A DNA stretch of 64,000 nt, taken from contig WTXG01000140.1 of assembly GCA_022496185.1 (NCBI GenBank), positions 1-64,000 of the forward strand, given 5' to 3'. Origin of the DNA: Multifurca ochricompacta. Taxonomy: Eukaryota; Basidiomycota; Agaricomycetes; Russulales; Russulaceae. Each line of letters begins with the position of its first letter. Within the stretch, counting starts at the first letter, position 1. Under the pieces are notes generated by a model. It made no database searches. It saw nothing but the letters and a program-made list of their open reading frames with translations, and had not been told where the DNA came from. This document shows, piece after piece, positions 1 through 9,814 of this stretch. The translations under genes and the position numbers were made by a program.

Positions 1-1
1 T

Positions 2-573
2 GACCTCACCAAGAAAGACACCCCTTTCCTCTGGACTTCCAACCATGACCTTGCCTTTTCCACCCTAAAAAATGCTTTCACCACTGCCCCTGTCCTCGCC
101 CTCCCTGACCATACTAAGGCCTTCCATGTCATCACTGATGCCAGTGACTTTGCCATTGGTGCTATCCTTGAACAACCTGATGAACTCAATTGCTACCACC
201 CCCTTGCCTTCCTGTCCAAGTCCATGCTGGATGCTGAATGCAACTACAACATCCATGACAAAGAACTTCTTGCCATTGTTTGTGCTCTGGACACCTGGCA
301 ACACTATCTGGAGGGTGCAGCCCTTCCCTTTGAGGTGTGGACTGACCACAACAACCTGACTTACTTCTGCTCCAAGAAAAAACTCTCCTGCCACCAAGCA
401 CAGTGGGCCCTTGAACTGTCTCAATACAACTTCACCATTGTTCACAAACCTGGCTCCTTCAACAAATCTGATGCTCTGTCCCAGCATCCAGACCATAAAG
501 AGGGGATAGAGCATGACAATGATGAGCACATACTCCTGGACTCTAAGTTTTTTTGCATTCAGGCCATGAAAAC
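2..573 (+). pseudogene. Ty3-D pol fragment: RT connection and RNase H
   Basis: This is the left-most visible piece of an old Ty3/gypsy pol gene whose 5' part lies outside the window. The frame is open from base 2. It reads through the RT thumb/connection (FLWTSNHDLAF) into RNase H, with the catalytic blocks VITDASDFAIGAIL, NIHDKELLAIVCAL, and WTDHNNLTYF, followed by the tether LSQYNFTIVHKPG and a degenerate DALSQHP. RNase H would degrade the RNA of the RNA/DNA hybrid during reverse transcription. The frame is cut at 573 by a solo LTR and resumes after 1089, then at 2259. It is the host for most insertions in the left half. There is no intact gene here; it is a fossil. Family assignment is secure from the RNase H motifs. 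Confidence 0.9.
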
Positions 574-1084
574 TGTTGACACAGGACGTGTCTGGAGATG
601 CTTCAGGCATCTAAGGTTCGCTTCAGCTGTAGATTAGATTAGATTAGATTTCGGAGTATCGGATTTTTTATGTTATCATTATTACACTTCCTTCTCTCCT
701 TACTCAGCTGATTAGTGATGGACTTAGTAATGCGCAGTAAGCATGTGATATCTCACTGGCCAATGGCCTTTATCCCTCTCTGTTTATTGTCCGGCACTTG
801 TGGACTTATTCCCAGTGCGCACAGACCATTTCCCCTGGCCCCCATGGGTATATAAGGGTGTCTGTTTCATCTCTTTCACTTCAGAGTTCTTCTAACCTCT
901 GAAGTGTAAGTTCCTTTTACTATACTCTTCTTTACCTTTGACTAACCGTCTTCTGTAGACTACTTGTCTTTTAGGTCAGTAGTATAGTTGTATAGAGTTC
1001 TTCTAACCTCTGAAGTACTACTTGTCTTTTAGCTTCACCGCTACTAACCACAGTCAGTATAACCAGCAGCATGATTGTTTCACA
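574..1084 (+). mobile_element. Solo LTR, Copia-A family
   Basis: A 511-bp LTR starting TGTTGACACAGG and ending GATTGTTTCACA, nearly identical to the two LTRs of Copia-A at 12790 and 18803. The flanks are an exact 5-bp target duplication, AAAAC (569-573 and 1085-1089), so this is a solo LTR left by LTR-LTR recombination. It carries the family TATA box (GGTATATAAGGG) and the downstream inverted repeat CTTCAGAG...CTCTGAAG. It interrupts the Ty3-D reading frame just after the RNase H domain. Confidence 0.95.
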
Positions 1085-1101
1085 AAAACCACAGTCACAA
1101 C

Positions 1102-2250
1102 TAGTGTTTAAAAGTCTGGTCCAGTCTGGTTTTTTCAATATATTTCATGTGGACTGGACTGGCAACTGGTCTACAGTAACTCAAATATACTGCAACTGCA
1201 GACTGGACCGCTTAGGACTGGTCCATACCAGTCCAGTTTCAGTCCAACAACTGGTTGCAACTGGTTTTCATGCAACCAGTTCAGAACCGGTCTGAACCAG
1301 TCTGAACTGGTCAGAGGTCAGTTCCCAGACACTTTCAAGACAAGAGATGTGCTAAAGTTAACCACATAAACTAAACTGTAGGAATATTGGTCATATATCA
1401 TGGACTGGTTATTACAAGGAAAGATTAGATTAGATAAAGACAGAGCATTCTAATATAGATAACTACCATTAAACACTGCACAGAATGCAGATAGTGATGG
1501 ATGCATAAGGCTTAAGGCAATCAGAGACACTCAGAATTGTGCATAGAGCAAGTATATTACTATTACTACTATCCTACAAAGTTTCAGATCAGATCATGCA
1601 TCTGATCTGAAGTGAGACAAGAATCAGTTACAGTGACTCAAAAAGGTGATTCAATGATGCATCAGATTAAATTGCCTATATCTCCATGAATACCACTCAT
1701 AATTACATCATTCCTTTTTTGGTATAAAGCTATTATGTACATCTGCCAGGCCTACACCAAACACGTGGCTCTGTTTGGCCTAGCTTTGTTATTAATTTAC
1801 AAATAACCAGAGAGTGCCAAACATTGAATCACATTTTTGAGTCACTGTAACTGATTCTTGTCTCACTTCAGATCAGATGCATGATCTGATCTGAAACTTT
1901 GTAGGATAGTAGTAATAGTAATATACTTGCTCTATGCACAATTCTGAGTGTCTCTGATTGCCTTAAGCCTTATGCATCCATCACTATCTGCATTCTGTGC
2001 AGTTTTCAATGGTAGTTATCTATATTAGAATGCTCTATCTTATCTTATCTTTAAGGCACCAAAAAGACCGGTCCAGACTGGTCCATACCAGTCTAGTCTG
2101 GTTTTTAGGCAGTCTATCATTGTTGATGGACTGCAGACTGCATGTGTGAAAAATTGGGGCAACTGCAACTGGTGGTCCAGTTGCCATCAGTCCAGTCCGG
2201 TCCGGTTTGCGGTCTTTTTTCGGTCCAATGGACCGGACTTTTAAACACTA
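1102..2250. mobile_element. Non-autonomous hAT foldback element
   Basis: Ends are TAGTGTTTAAAAGTC and its inverse, a terminal inverted repeat of about 22 bp with one mismatch. It is flanked by an exact 8-bp duplication, GTCACAAC (1094-1101 and 2251-2258), which is the hAT hallmark. No transposase frame is present. Inside the tips, both ends are rich in repeated CCAGTC/GGTCCAGT motifs, typical of hAT subterminal binding sites. An additional inner inverted repeat of about 215 bp (about 1441-1657 and 1821-2034) would let the element fold into a long hairpin with a loop of about 160 nt. It depends on a hAT transposase in trans; whether the one at 52394 serves it cannot be judged. Confidence 0.88.
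1441..2034. repeat. Long inner inverted repeat of the hAT foldback
   Basis: The left arm (about 1441-1657) contains ATAGATAACTACCATTAAAC and TTCAGATCAGATCATGCATC; the right arm (about 1821-2034) is its near-exact reverse complement. The arms differ by only a few bases over about 215 bp. Parts of this arm recur at about 38440-38570 and about 47825-48010 in other elements, so the arm is itself a dispersed module. Confidence 0.85.
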
Positions 2251-2258
2251 GTCACAAC

Positions 2259-2670
2259 AACTCATGACTCCACCTTACACCACAGAATCAAAGACTGCCA
2301 AGACCATGACGATGAAGTCACCCAAGCCCCAACCACCATCTTGCACAATGGCCCACACTCCCTTGCCAAAGGACTGGAGGACTGGAACCTAGAGAATGGC
2401 CTAATCCTACATAAAGGCCAAGTCTACATCCCCAAGTCCCAAGAACTATGAAGAGACATTGTAAAGTTACATCATGACTCCATTGCCACAGGACATCCAG
2501 GCAGATGGAAAACCTATGAACTAGTATCATGAGAATTTTGGTGGCCAGGGATGTCCTCCTTTGTCAAAGAATATGTGGATGGATGTGCCACCTGCCAAGA
2601 AACCAAAGTTTGACCTTGACTACCCATCCCTTTGCAACCCAACCAAGTTCCAGCTCAAGTATGGGGAATA
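2259..2670 (+). pseudogene. Ty3-D pol fragment: integrase zinc-binding domain
   Basis: Continuation of Ty3-D after the hAT insertion. The frame carries the H2C2 integrase N-terminal finger: HHDSIATGHPGRWKTY, then FWWPGM and CATCQETK (His-His and Cys-X2-Cys). One in-frame TGA lies just before the EFWWPG block. The last part (FDLDYPSLCNPTKF) is the linker to the catalytic core; it is cut at 2670 by Copia-E with target duplication GAATA and resumes at 7253. The domain binds zinc and positions integrase on the LTR ends. Non-functional now. Confidence 0.88.
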
Positions 2671-2867
2671 TGTTGAAAGAGAACAGTCAGCCACACTAGT
2701 GGCACAACAATGGGAGCCAGAACAATGGGGCAAGTGCATACACAAAAGATTGTGTTGTGGATGTGGATGTTAGAACATACATAAATACAACCTAGCTAGG
2801 ATAGTTTCTATCTACTTAGTTCTTTTCCTATATGGAAATACAGCCTATAGCCTTTCATTTTCCTACA
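2671..2867 (+). repeat. Copia-E 5' LTR
   Basis: A 197-bp LTR running from TGTTGAAAGAG to TTTTCCTACA. The mate is at 7051-7247. It contains the paired motif CTAGCTAGGATAG and TATACGGAAATA-like sequence near the end. Short LTRs such as this are normal for small fungal copia families. Confidence 0.93.
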
Positions 2868-2882
2868 GATTATGAGACCTGA
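2868..2882 (+). other. Copia-E primer-binding site (half-tRNA type)
   Basis: Directly after the 5' LTR the sequence GATTATGAGACCTGA matches the complement of a tRNA-Met anticodon arm (CTCATAATC core in elongator tRNA-Met), not a tRNA 3' end. This is the half-tRNA priming layout known for Drosophila copia. The match to the tRNA is from general knowledge of tRNA sequences and should be compared with the host tRNA set. Confidence 0.55.
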
Positions 2883-2897
2883 TCTCTCTCACTGAGC

Positions 2898-3880
2898 ATG
2901 AAACACAAAACACCACCAGTAGCAAACATATCAATGACTCTCTCCACAAACACCCCTGCAGGGGCATCGTCTACAATGATGACCACCTCTACATCAAGGC
3001 CAAGCACATGTCATTATGATATCCCCTTGTTAGAAGACAATGGAAGTAACTTTACCTACTGGAAGTTCCGCATCTGCATGCTCTTGAAGCTTAGGCACCT
3101 TTGGTCTGTTGTCGACGGCTCACTTCCCAAGCCCAATGGCTCTGATCCCTTGGCCCTGGAAGACTGGCTATCAAAGGACCAGGAAGCACAAGCCCAGATT
3201 GCACTCACATTGAAAGATGAGCCGTTAAACTCTGTCTTGTTTGCCCAAAGCGCCCAGGAGAGCTGGGATAAATTGGGACACCAATATGAAGGCAAGGGAG
3301 AGCAGCAGATCATCTACCTCATGGACAGCATCTTCCATGTCACCTTCACTGAAGCCGAGCCACTCAAGTCACAGATAAACAGCCTCGTTCGCACTGCCAA
3401 ACTGATCAGTAACCTGGGACTCCAAATCGATGACAAAATGGCTGCTTATGCCATTATTGCTGCACTCCCTCCATCCCTATCCACTCTTAAAACCATCCTC
3501 TCCACACAACCAGCATCCAACTTCACCATAGACTATGTCTGATCCCAAATCATCCTCGATGAACAGCAGCACATCAGAGACTCTGGTGACCCTGCCACTG
3601 CCTATTTCGCGAAAGCAGCCAAAGGATCTGGAAAGAAAAGGCAACAGGGGCAGAAACCAAAGAAACATTGTACTCACTGTGATATCGATGGACATGATGT
3701 AACTGAGTGCTGGAAGCTAAAGAAGAAGGAGAAGGAGGAGGAAGCATCTAAACCCCCCTTGACTCCCAAACCTGAGGCAGCAGCGAAGGTTGCTCTAAGC
3801 ACTGAGGCAGGCACTGAGGAAGGGGAGGCACCATTCACCTGTTCAAGTCACTCCAAGAAGCAGCATCAAAGAATACCCTA
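2898..3880 (+). pseudogene. Copia-E gag (broken)
   Basis: Structural capsid/nucleocapsid gene. It begins at an ATG 30 nt after the LTR and reads a copia gag core: the N-terminal YDIPLLEDNGSNFTYWKF block, WSVVDGSLPKP, QESWDKLGHQYEGKG and ALPPSLSTLKTIL. The frame has a TGA at 3540-3542 (after DYV) where the following text, SQIILDEQQHIRD, continues in the same frame, so a single CGA-to-TGA change can explain it. Downstream lies a basic stretch and a zinc knuckle, CTHCDIDGHDVTEC (CX2CX4HX4C), which would bind genomic RNA. The frame ends at about 3880 and the protease follows in another frame. Confidence 0.85.
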
Positions 3881-5381
3881 GATGATCAGTGGATTGTTGA
3901 CTCCAGAGCATCACACACCATGTGTTCCCACAGAGAATGGTTCCAACATTTTCTACACTTACTACCCATGTGAAGATTATGCTGGGTGACAACAGTGCCA
4001 TCTATGGCACTGGAGTTGGGGATGTGCTTGTACAGATGCAAGCAACAATACCTGGAACACAGTCCTACTGCAAGATGTCTTGTATGTCCCAGATCTCCAT
4101 GGAAATCTTGTGTCCGTAGGCCAACTTGCAAAGCATGGGGCATCAGTCCGATTCGAGAAGGAGGGCTGCAAGGTTTTCAGTCAGAAGGGGACGCTCATAT
4201 GCAAGGGACACTTACTCCGTGAACTGTACATTCTGCATGTCCATATCACCCCCAATAAATCAGCACATATCACGCCCATTACCCCTTTGCTGCCTGACAG
4301 AAAAGAACCTGCTGACAAGCCAACTGCACTCCTCGCCCAGAGCACCTCAAAAGCTGACCTCCTTACCTGGCACCGGTGTTTTGGGCACATCAGTTCAGAC
4401 ACTATCCTCCAGATGGCTCAGGATGGGCTAGTGAAAGGACTTGATATCAATGGCAGGACTGTGCCTACACCAACACTCTGCGAACCATGCCTCAAGGGCA
4501 AGCAAACGCGTGCTGAAATCAGCAAGTCCACGGAAACATGAGCTGACAACATACTCGGCTGTGTCTTCTCAGATGTGTGTGGAAAGCTCCCCACTCAATC
4601 TCACAAAGGTTATCTCTATTTCCTCACCTGGGTGGATGACAAGTCACGAAAGGTTTTTGTCGCAGGTCTGTGTGAAAAGTCGGAGGTACATCAACACTTA
4701 CAGGATTTCATTGCCATGGCTGAGCTCAAAACTGGACATCATGTCAAAGTCCTTGCTCCGATGGAGGGGGCGAGTACATTGCTGACACCACCCAAACTTA
4801 CTTGAGGGGAAGGGGAATTAAGCATGAAATGACAACAGCAGACACCCCCCAGCACAATGGAGTAGCTGAGCGGATGAATCGAATGCTCCTGGATAGAGTC
4901 CGTGCGATGCTTATTGATGCTGACTTGCCTCAATCCTACTGGTTTGACCACTGCAGTATGCTGCCTATTTACACAATATCACACCTACCGCGCACTTGAT
5001 GGCTCCACTCCTGAAGAAGCCTGGACAGGATCCAAGCTGGATGTCTCTGGGACCCATGTCTTTGGTTGCCAGGCATTTGTTCACATTCCTGACAAATTCA
5101 GGACGAAGCTGGGGGCTAAATCACTCACCTGCACTTTCCTTGGATTTGCCCCAAACTGCAGTGCTTTCCGAGTTGTGCATCGTCCCACCAGGCGTTTTCT
5201 GGAGTCCCATGATGTTATATTCGATGAAGGGGGCCCAGATAGGCATGACCACATTGTAATCAAACACAACAATGATGATGCAACTGCACTTACCCAACCA
5301 GAAAGCCATGAAATCCCAAGCCAGGCTACCCCTGAGAGCATCAAACCCGTTGAACTTGATCCTAACACTCCAACATTGTGA
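3881..5381 (+). pseudogene. Copia-E protease and integrase (broken)
   Basis: The aspartic protease motif reads WIVDSRASHTM at about 3888-3920; the normal DSG is DSR here, so the catalytic loop is damaged. The integrase zinc domain follows (LLTWHRCFGHIS ... LCEPCLKGKQTR, His-His-Cys-Cys). The catalytic core holds FSDVCG, a D-G-G-G-E-Y block near 4760 and TPQHNGVAERMNR with the catalytic Glu near 4868. Frame jumps occur near 4520, 4760, 4810 and 4950. The C-terminal part has the copia signature HVFGCQAFVHIPD and RTKLGAKSLTCTFLGF. The product would process Gag-Pol and insert cDNA, but this copy cannot encode it. Confidence 0.87.
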
Positions 5382-5522
5382 CGTTCCAAGTGCACAACTC
5401 GAGCACCTGTACATGATGATGACCCCAAGTTCTCAGTAAGCTCCTACGACAGACAAGTAAAACACACCGCACATGCCAACACTGCTCAAGTAGACAATGA
5501 CCCACACTCCTACGCAGAAGCT

Positions 5523-7043
5523 ATGAAGCATCCTGACACTGCTGAGTGGGAAGCTGCATGCAATGAAGAACAACGCACCTTTGAGCACATGGGAGTATAT
5601 GACATTGTTCCCAGGCCTGCAAATCAGAAAGTTGTTGGGAGCAAGTGGGTTTTCCACATCAAGCGAGGCCCAGATGGAGAAGTTGTCAAGTACAAAGCAC
5701 ACGTTGTGGCCCAGGGTTTCACCCAAGTAGAGGGCATTGACTATGATGAAACCTTCACACCTGTTGCAAAATTTACATCCCTATGCACCATCCTTGCACT
5801 TGCTGCCGAACACAACTTTGAAGTTCACCAGATGGACGTGAAGGCTGCCTACCTAAATGGCAAACTCAAAGAGGAGATCTTCATGGAACCCCCCCCAGGT
5901 TTTGACATCCCTGATGGCATGGTACTGCGGCTAGTCAAAGCTGTTTATGGCACTAAGCAAGGAGGGCACGTATTCTATGAAAACATAAAGGCTCACCTCC
6001 AGCAGATCGGTTATCAACACACTGAAGCTGATCATGCCATATTTGTCCAAAAAGGTGGCGACACACTCTCCATCATAATCCTGTATGTCAACAACATCAC
6101 ACTGGTCAGCAACAATAAGGAAAGCTTAATCAAAGACAAAGAAGCATTAAAAAGGATGTACGAGATTACAGACCTTGGAGAAATCAACTGGCTACTTGGC
6201 ATGCACATCACATGCAATCGTGAAGCTGGCTGGATATCAATCTCCCAAGAGAAGTACATTGAAGAAACACTGGCATGTTTCAAGAAGACCAATGTCCGCC
6301 CGATCTGCACCCCATGTCTTGCAAATGAACACCTCAAAAAGGTCAAAGTCCCAGAAGTCAATGTCAAGGCCTACCAACAAGCCATAGGGTCCCTAATGTA
6401 TCCCATGCTGGGAACTCATCCCAATCTCGCTTTTGCTGTAGCCAGCCTTGGGCAACACGCGGCAAAACCAGGGATTGAACATCAAAAGGTGCTTGAGTGT
6501 GTTTTCCGCTATCTCAGGGCAACAAGTGGCTGGAAACTTACCTTTCAGCAGGGCACTACTGAAGGGACAGTTCTAAAAGGGTACACTGACACGGATTGGG
6601 CCAGCGACGTTAATGACCGAAAATCCACCTCTGGATACATTTTCAAACTAGGGGGTGGTGCTGTCAGTTGGAGCTCCAAGAAACAAAGCTCAGTCGCATT
6701 GTCAAGCACAGAAGCTGAGTATGTTGCAAGTGCACATGGAGCAAAGGAGGCCATCTGGCTTCGACGCTTGCTGAGCGAGATAAACTATGCACAAAAGAAT
6801 CCAACCACACTCCTCATTGACAACCAGTCTGTGATGGCCATCACCAAAAACCCGGAGTTCCATGATCAAACCAAGCATATTGAAGTTAGGCACCACTTCC
6901 TGAGGCACAAGTATGAAAGCCAAGACATAGAACTCAAATACATTTCAACAAATGATCAAGTCACGGACATCTTGACAAAAGGACTGCCCCGGGAGAAACA
7001 TGAGTTGTTTGCAAAAGCAATGGGCCTACAGCATGCCGACTGA
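5523..7043 (+). CDS. Copia-E reverse transcriptase-RNase H, catalytically damaged
   Basis: An open frame of 506 codons covering the copia RT and RNase H. RT blocks are in order: SKWVFHIKRGPDG, VAQGFTQVEGIDYDETF, HQMDVKAAYLNGKL, LRLVKAVYGTKQGG, then the active site. The active site reads YVNN at 6084-6095 where copia elements have YVDD; both changed codons are AAC preceded by C, so each can be a G-to-A change at a CpG. Further on are ITDLGEINWLLGMHI, MYPMLGTHPNLAFAVASLGQ and an RNase H with YTDTDWASDVNDRKSTSGY, ALSSTEAEYVA and LLIDNQSVMAI. The length and lack of stops look recent, but loss of the Asp pair should abolish polymerase activity. Frame choice rests on continuous homology rather than a start codon; the ATG at 5523 is probably internal to a longer polyprotein. 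Confidence 0.9.
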   Translation: MKHPDTAEWEAACNEEQRTFEHMGVYDIVPRPANQKVVGSKWVFHIKRGPDGEVVKYKAHVVAQGFTQVEGIDYDETFTPVAKFTSLCTILALAAEHNFEVHQMDVKAAYLNGKLKEEIFMEPPPGFDIPDGMVLRLVKAVYGTKQGGHVFYENIKAHLQQIGYQHTEADHAIFVQKGGDTLSIIILYVNNITLVSNNKESLIKDKEALKRMYEITDLGEINWLLGMHITCNREAGWISISQEKYIEETLACFKKTNVRPICTPCLANEHLKKVKVPEVNVKAYQQAIGSLMYPMLGTHPNLAFAVASLGQHAAKPGIEHQKVLECVFRYLRATSGWKLTFQQGTTEGTVLKGYTDTDWASDVNDRKSTSGYIFKLGGGAVSWSSKKQSSVALSSTEAEYVASAHGAKEAIWLRRLLSEINYAQKNPTTLLIDNQSVMAITKNPEFHDQTKHIEVRHHFLRHKYESQDIELKYISTNDQVTDILTKGLPREKHELFAKAMGLQHAD

Positions 7044-7050
7044 GGGGGCA

Positions 7051-7247
7051 TGTTGAAAGAGAACAGTCAGCCACACTAGTGGCACAACAATGGGAGCCAG
7101 AACAATGGGGCAAGCACATACACAAAAGATTGTGTTGTGGATGTGGACATTAGAACATACATAAATACAACCTAGCTAGGATAGTTTCTATCTACTTAGT
7201 TCTTTTCCTATACGGAAATACAGCCTATAGCCTTTCATTTTCCTACA
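7051..7247 (+). repeat. Copia-E 3' LTR
   Basis: Mate of 2671-2867, same length (197 bp), five differences, all at sites derived from CG. Preceded by the purine tract GAGGGGGCA, the likely second-strand primer. Confidence 0.93.
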
Positions 7248-7252
7248 GAATA

Positions 7253-7652
7253 ATCACCATGGACTTTATCACAGACTTACCCCTGTCTCAGTCATATGAC
7301 TCCCTATTTGTGGTGGTGGACTGGTTTAGTAAAGCCACCATCATTGTTCCTTGCACCAAAGATATCACTGCTCCAGAAACCTCCAAACTATTCCTTGAAC
7401 ATGTATGGAGATGCACTGGCCTCCCAGACCAAGTCATCTCTGATTGGGGCCCCCAATTTGCATCCAAAGTCATGAAAGAAATGTGGAGCAAGTTAGGAGT
7501 ACAATGATCCTTGAGCACTGCCTATCACCCCCAGACTGATGGAGAGACTGAATGAGTCAACCAAGAACTAGAACAATACCTCCATGTCTTTTGCAACTTC
7601 CAACAAGATGACTGGGCAGAACTGATCCCCTTTATGGAGTTTGCCCACAATG
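7253..7652 (+). pseudogene. Ty3-D pol fragment: integrase catalytic core
   Basis: Continuation of Ty3-D after Copia-E. The frame holds MDFITDLPLSQSYDSLFVVV with the first catalytic Asp, PDQVISDWGPQFAS with the second, and AYHPQTDGETE with the Glu, followed by VNQELEQYL and DDWAELIPFMEFAHN. Two TGA codons are in the frame (near 7505 and 7553), both at places where the family commonly has Arg. The segment ends at 7652 in the CAATG duplication of a solo LTR. Role in the intact element: integration of cDNA. Confidence 0.9.
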
Positions 7653-8156
7653 TGTGACAGAATTCTCCCTGCAACGTTACTAATGACCTGATATTGTGTT
7701 TCACCAGTGTTTGCTTACTGAGGGCCTAACCCCTCCTAATTCTCCTTAGTTCTAGCTAGTTCTACTGCACAACCATTTAGATACTATGTCATAGTCCTAG
7801 AACCTTCCATTTACTATGACATAGCTAGAACTACTTGTATTTAAAGTACAGTAAAGTAGAGAGACAGACTAAGTCTGTTCTCTTGTGTTCAATCAAAGGT
7901 GCTTCAGACTTCATCAAATCCTCTCAGTTAGAGCCCCACTTGAACTCTCCAAGATGCAACTTGGAGAGCCTTCATCATCTTGAACTTGTTGCAGGACTGA
8001 GCGTCTCTGCCATCAACTTTGATTCTCATGTGCATGCCCTCTGACTTTGTCATGGGCTTGACTAGATCTTGACTCTATTGTAACTTTGAACCTTGCCTTG
8101 ACTTGGAAGACTTGCTCCTGTCTGACCCCAACACAGTTCCGCACCTAACTGTGACA
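7653..8156 (+). mobile_element. Solo LTR related to the Ty3-I LTR
   Basis: A 504-bp LTR from TGTGACAGAATT to CTAACTGTGACA, flanked by an exact 5-bp duplication, CAATG (7648-7652 and 8157-8161). A TATTTAAAG box near 7838 is followed about 33 nt later by AAGTCTGTTCT (7871-7881), the same 11-mer that marks the predicted transcript start in the Ty3-I LTR at 56436. The ends and the layout place it in the same LTR superfamily although most of the sequence has diverged. Confidence 0.9.
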
Positions 8157-8161
8157 CAATG

Positions 8162-8360
8162 CTAGAACTCACAGTGCTACTAAAAGATCCCCCTTTGAAA
8201 TCTGGTATGGCTTCCAACCAGAGTTTATTCCCCCACTCCATTTTGCCACCCCTATCCTGTCAGTTGAAGAAAGACTCCACACCCTAGAAACTATCCACAG
8301 CAAAGTAGCCACTGCCCTCCAGGTGGCTGCAGAACTCATGAAACAGTTGAGACCAGGTGG
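8162..8360 (+). pseudogene. Ty3-D pol fragment: integrase after the core
   Basis: Frame reads ARTHSATKRSPFEIWYGFQP, IPPLHFATPILSVEERL and VATALQVAAELMKQLRPGG, the part of Ty3 integrase between the catalytic core and the C-terminal SH3-like fold. It ends exactly at the GGTGG duplication of Copia-B and resumes at 29888. Confidence 0.85.
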
Positions 8361-8876
8361 TGTTGAACACAGGACGTGTTTGGTGATGCTTCAGGCATCA
8401 GGAGATTAGATTAGCTACTTTGTGGATTAAATTAGATATCGGAGTTTTGGACTATTTACAATATCATTATTACCTTCTTTCTCACATTCCACAGTAGCTG
8501 ACTGATGTACCTTTGTAATGATGTACAAGCATGTGATTCCTTACTGGCCAATGGCCTTATTCCCTCTTGTTTATTGTTTGGACTTTGTCTGGCACTTGTG
8601 GCTTATTCCCAGTGTGCACAGACCATCCCTTGGGATATATAAGGGTGTCTGTTTTGTCCTCTACACTTCAGAGTTTTCTTTGTCTCTGAAGTGTAAGTCC
8701 CCTTTACTCTACTTACTACTTTACCTTTGACTAACTATCTCTTGTAGATAACTTGTCCTTCTAGGTGTGTAGTATAGTAATACAGAGTTTTCTTCATCTC
8801 TGAAGTATAACTTGTCCTTCTAGCCTAAACCACTAACACCTACAGTCAGTATGCTGTGCCTCATGCCTGTTCGACA
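8361..8876 (+). repeat. Copia-B 5' LTR
   Basis: A 516-bp LTR from TGTTGAACACAGG to CCTGTTCGACA. TATA box TATATAA at 8636-8642. An 11-bp perfect inverted repeat, ACACTTCAGAG / CTCTGAAGTGT (8663-8673 and 8684-8694), starts 27 nt after the TATA box, so it should form a hairpin at the very 5' end of the transcript. A partial second copy of the motif lies about 95 nt downstream. Confidence 0.94.
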
Positions 8877-9814
8877 GGTTATGGGCCCTGGCAATGCTTA
8901 ACTGATCTGTTCCTCTTTTTTGATCAGTCCACACCTTCTTCAAAGCTCACAGCTTGAAGACTTCCCTTTTCCCAATCAAACTTCAAGTGAGCTTTGATTT
9001 TCCTTTATCTTGCCCTTAACTGTCCACAAGGTGGTGCACTTTATGTGCCCACCTTGATCTGTCTGGCTAGTCCCTCAGGGGATTCTTGCAAGAGGTGATG
9101 AGGGACCCTAAGTGGGTGAAACACCTTGAGTTCCTCATGTGCACTCTAAGTAAATAGTATTCTTAGTTGTAGCTGGGTTTTCATCCCATCCATAGTCTTA
9201 GTAGGCCACTTGCCCAGAAGGCTTGGGGCTATAGGTTCAGTCAATGCTTGGCTCGATCTGTAAGCCAGGTTTAGCCACCTGCAGGTAGAGTTTAGGGTCT
9301 AGAACAAGGCATGGGTAGTCACTCCCATGATGCTTGGGCTCGATACAAGTAGGCTTGAACTACTATAGTAGATACACAGTAGCTAGAAGGTTTCGTCTCT
9401 GGGCAGAAGTACCTGCTGCTGTCATTGGGGGTCCACCCCAACCAGAGGAAACCTGATAGTCTACTATAGTCATGGCCCCAATCATCTAGGGCTTAATCAT
9501 GGACTCCACCACCAGCACTAGAGGAAGGGCTCTATACCCTTTGTCTCTAGTGGAACTTGCGGTTGGCTCCTCCATGACATGACTCCCCATCTATTTACAC
9601 AATGTCCCCCTGATGTGGGCTTAGGACTTGTTGTAGATGGCGTTAGACAGCTTACTATACTACTTAGAAGTCACACATCAGAGGCAGGACTTCTTTAAGT
9701 TCTGAAGCATAGCACCACAAGAATGGACGGGCCCTCTTAAATGAGACCTGGACAACTGGTTCTAATTGCTCCTTGGAACCAGGATCAAACCTTTTTTTAA
9801 AAAATCATCTCAAA
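8877..9814 (+). promoter_or_regulatory. Copia-B primer-binding site and long structured leader
   Basis: The leader opens with GGTTATGGGCCCTGG, complementary to the anticodon arm of initiator tRNA-Met (half-tRNA primer). The following 0.9 kb has no long frame but is conserved in order and sequence with the Copia-A leader at 13302-14235. Shared blocks include GTGATGAGGGACCCTAAGTG, GGCTCGATACAAGTAGG and the hairpin CATGGG-TAGTCACT-CCCATG. A stem at 9427-9443 (TTGGGG...CCCCAA) corresponds to GTGGGG...CCCCAC in Copia-A, a paired change. Probably RNA structure for packaging, dimerisation or translation; the role is inferred. Confidence 0.7.

Larger units (their letters stand above)
2671..7247 (+). 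mobile_element. Full-length Ty1/copia retrotransposon (Copia-E)
   Basis: A complete 4577-bp element with short LTRs of 197 bp at both ends and an exact 5-bp target duplication, GAATA (2666-2670 and 7248-7252). The order gag, protease, integrase, RT, RNase H is the copia order. Gag to integrase is broken by several frameshifts and one TGA, but the RT-RNase H frame is open. The LTRs differ at five positions, all of them CG-derived pairs (TG versus CA, or T versus C before G). The RT catalytic pair is altered to Asn-Asn, so the copy is dead even where the frame is open. Confidence 0.95.

Noticed and set aside
624..652. GATTA repeats as interstitial telomere sequence
   Set aside because: The unit is not TTAGGG, copy number varies among LTRs of Copia-A, and it is simply a microsatellite inside the LTR.
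7871..7881. Palindrome around AAGTCTGTTCT in the 7653 LTR as a leader hairpin
   Set aside because: Its left arm lies upstream of the predicted transcript start, so it would not be in the RNA; the self-priming explanation fits better.
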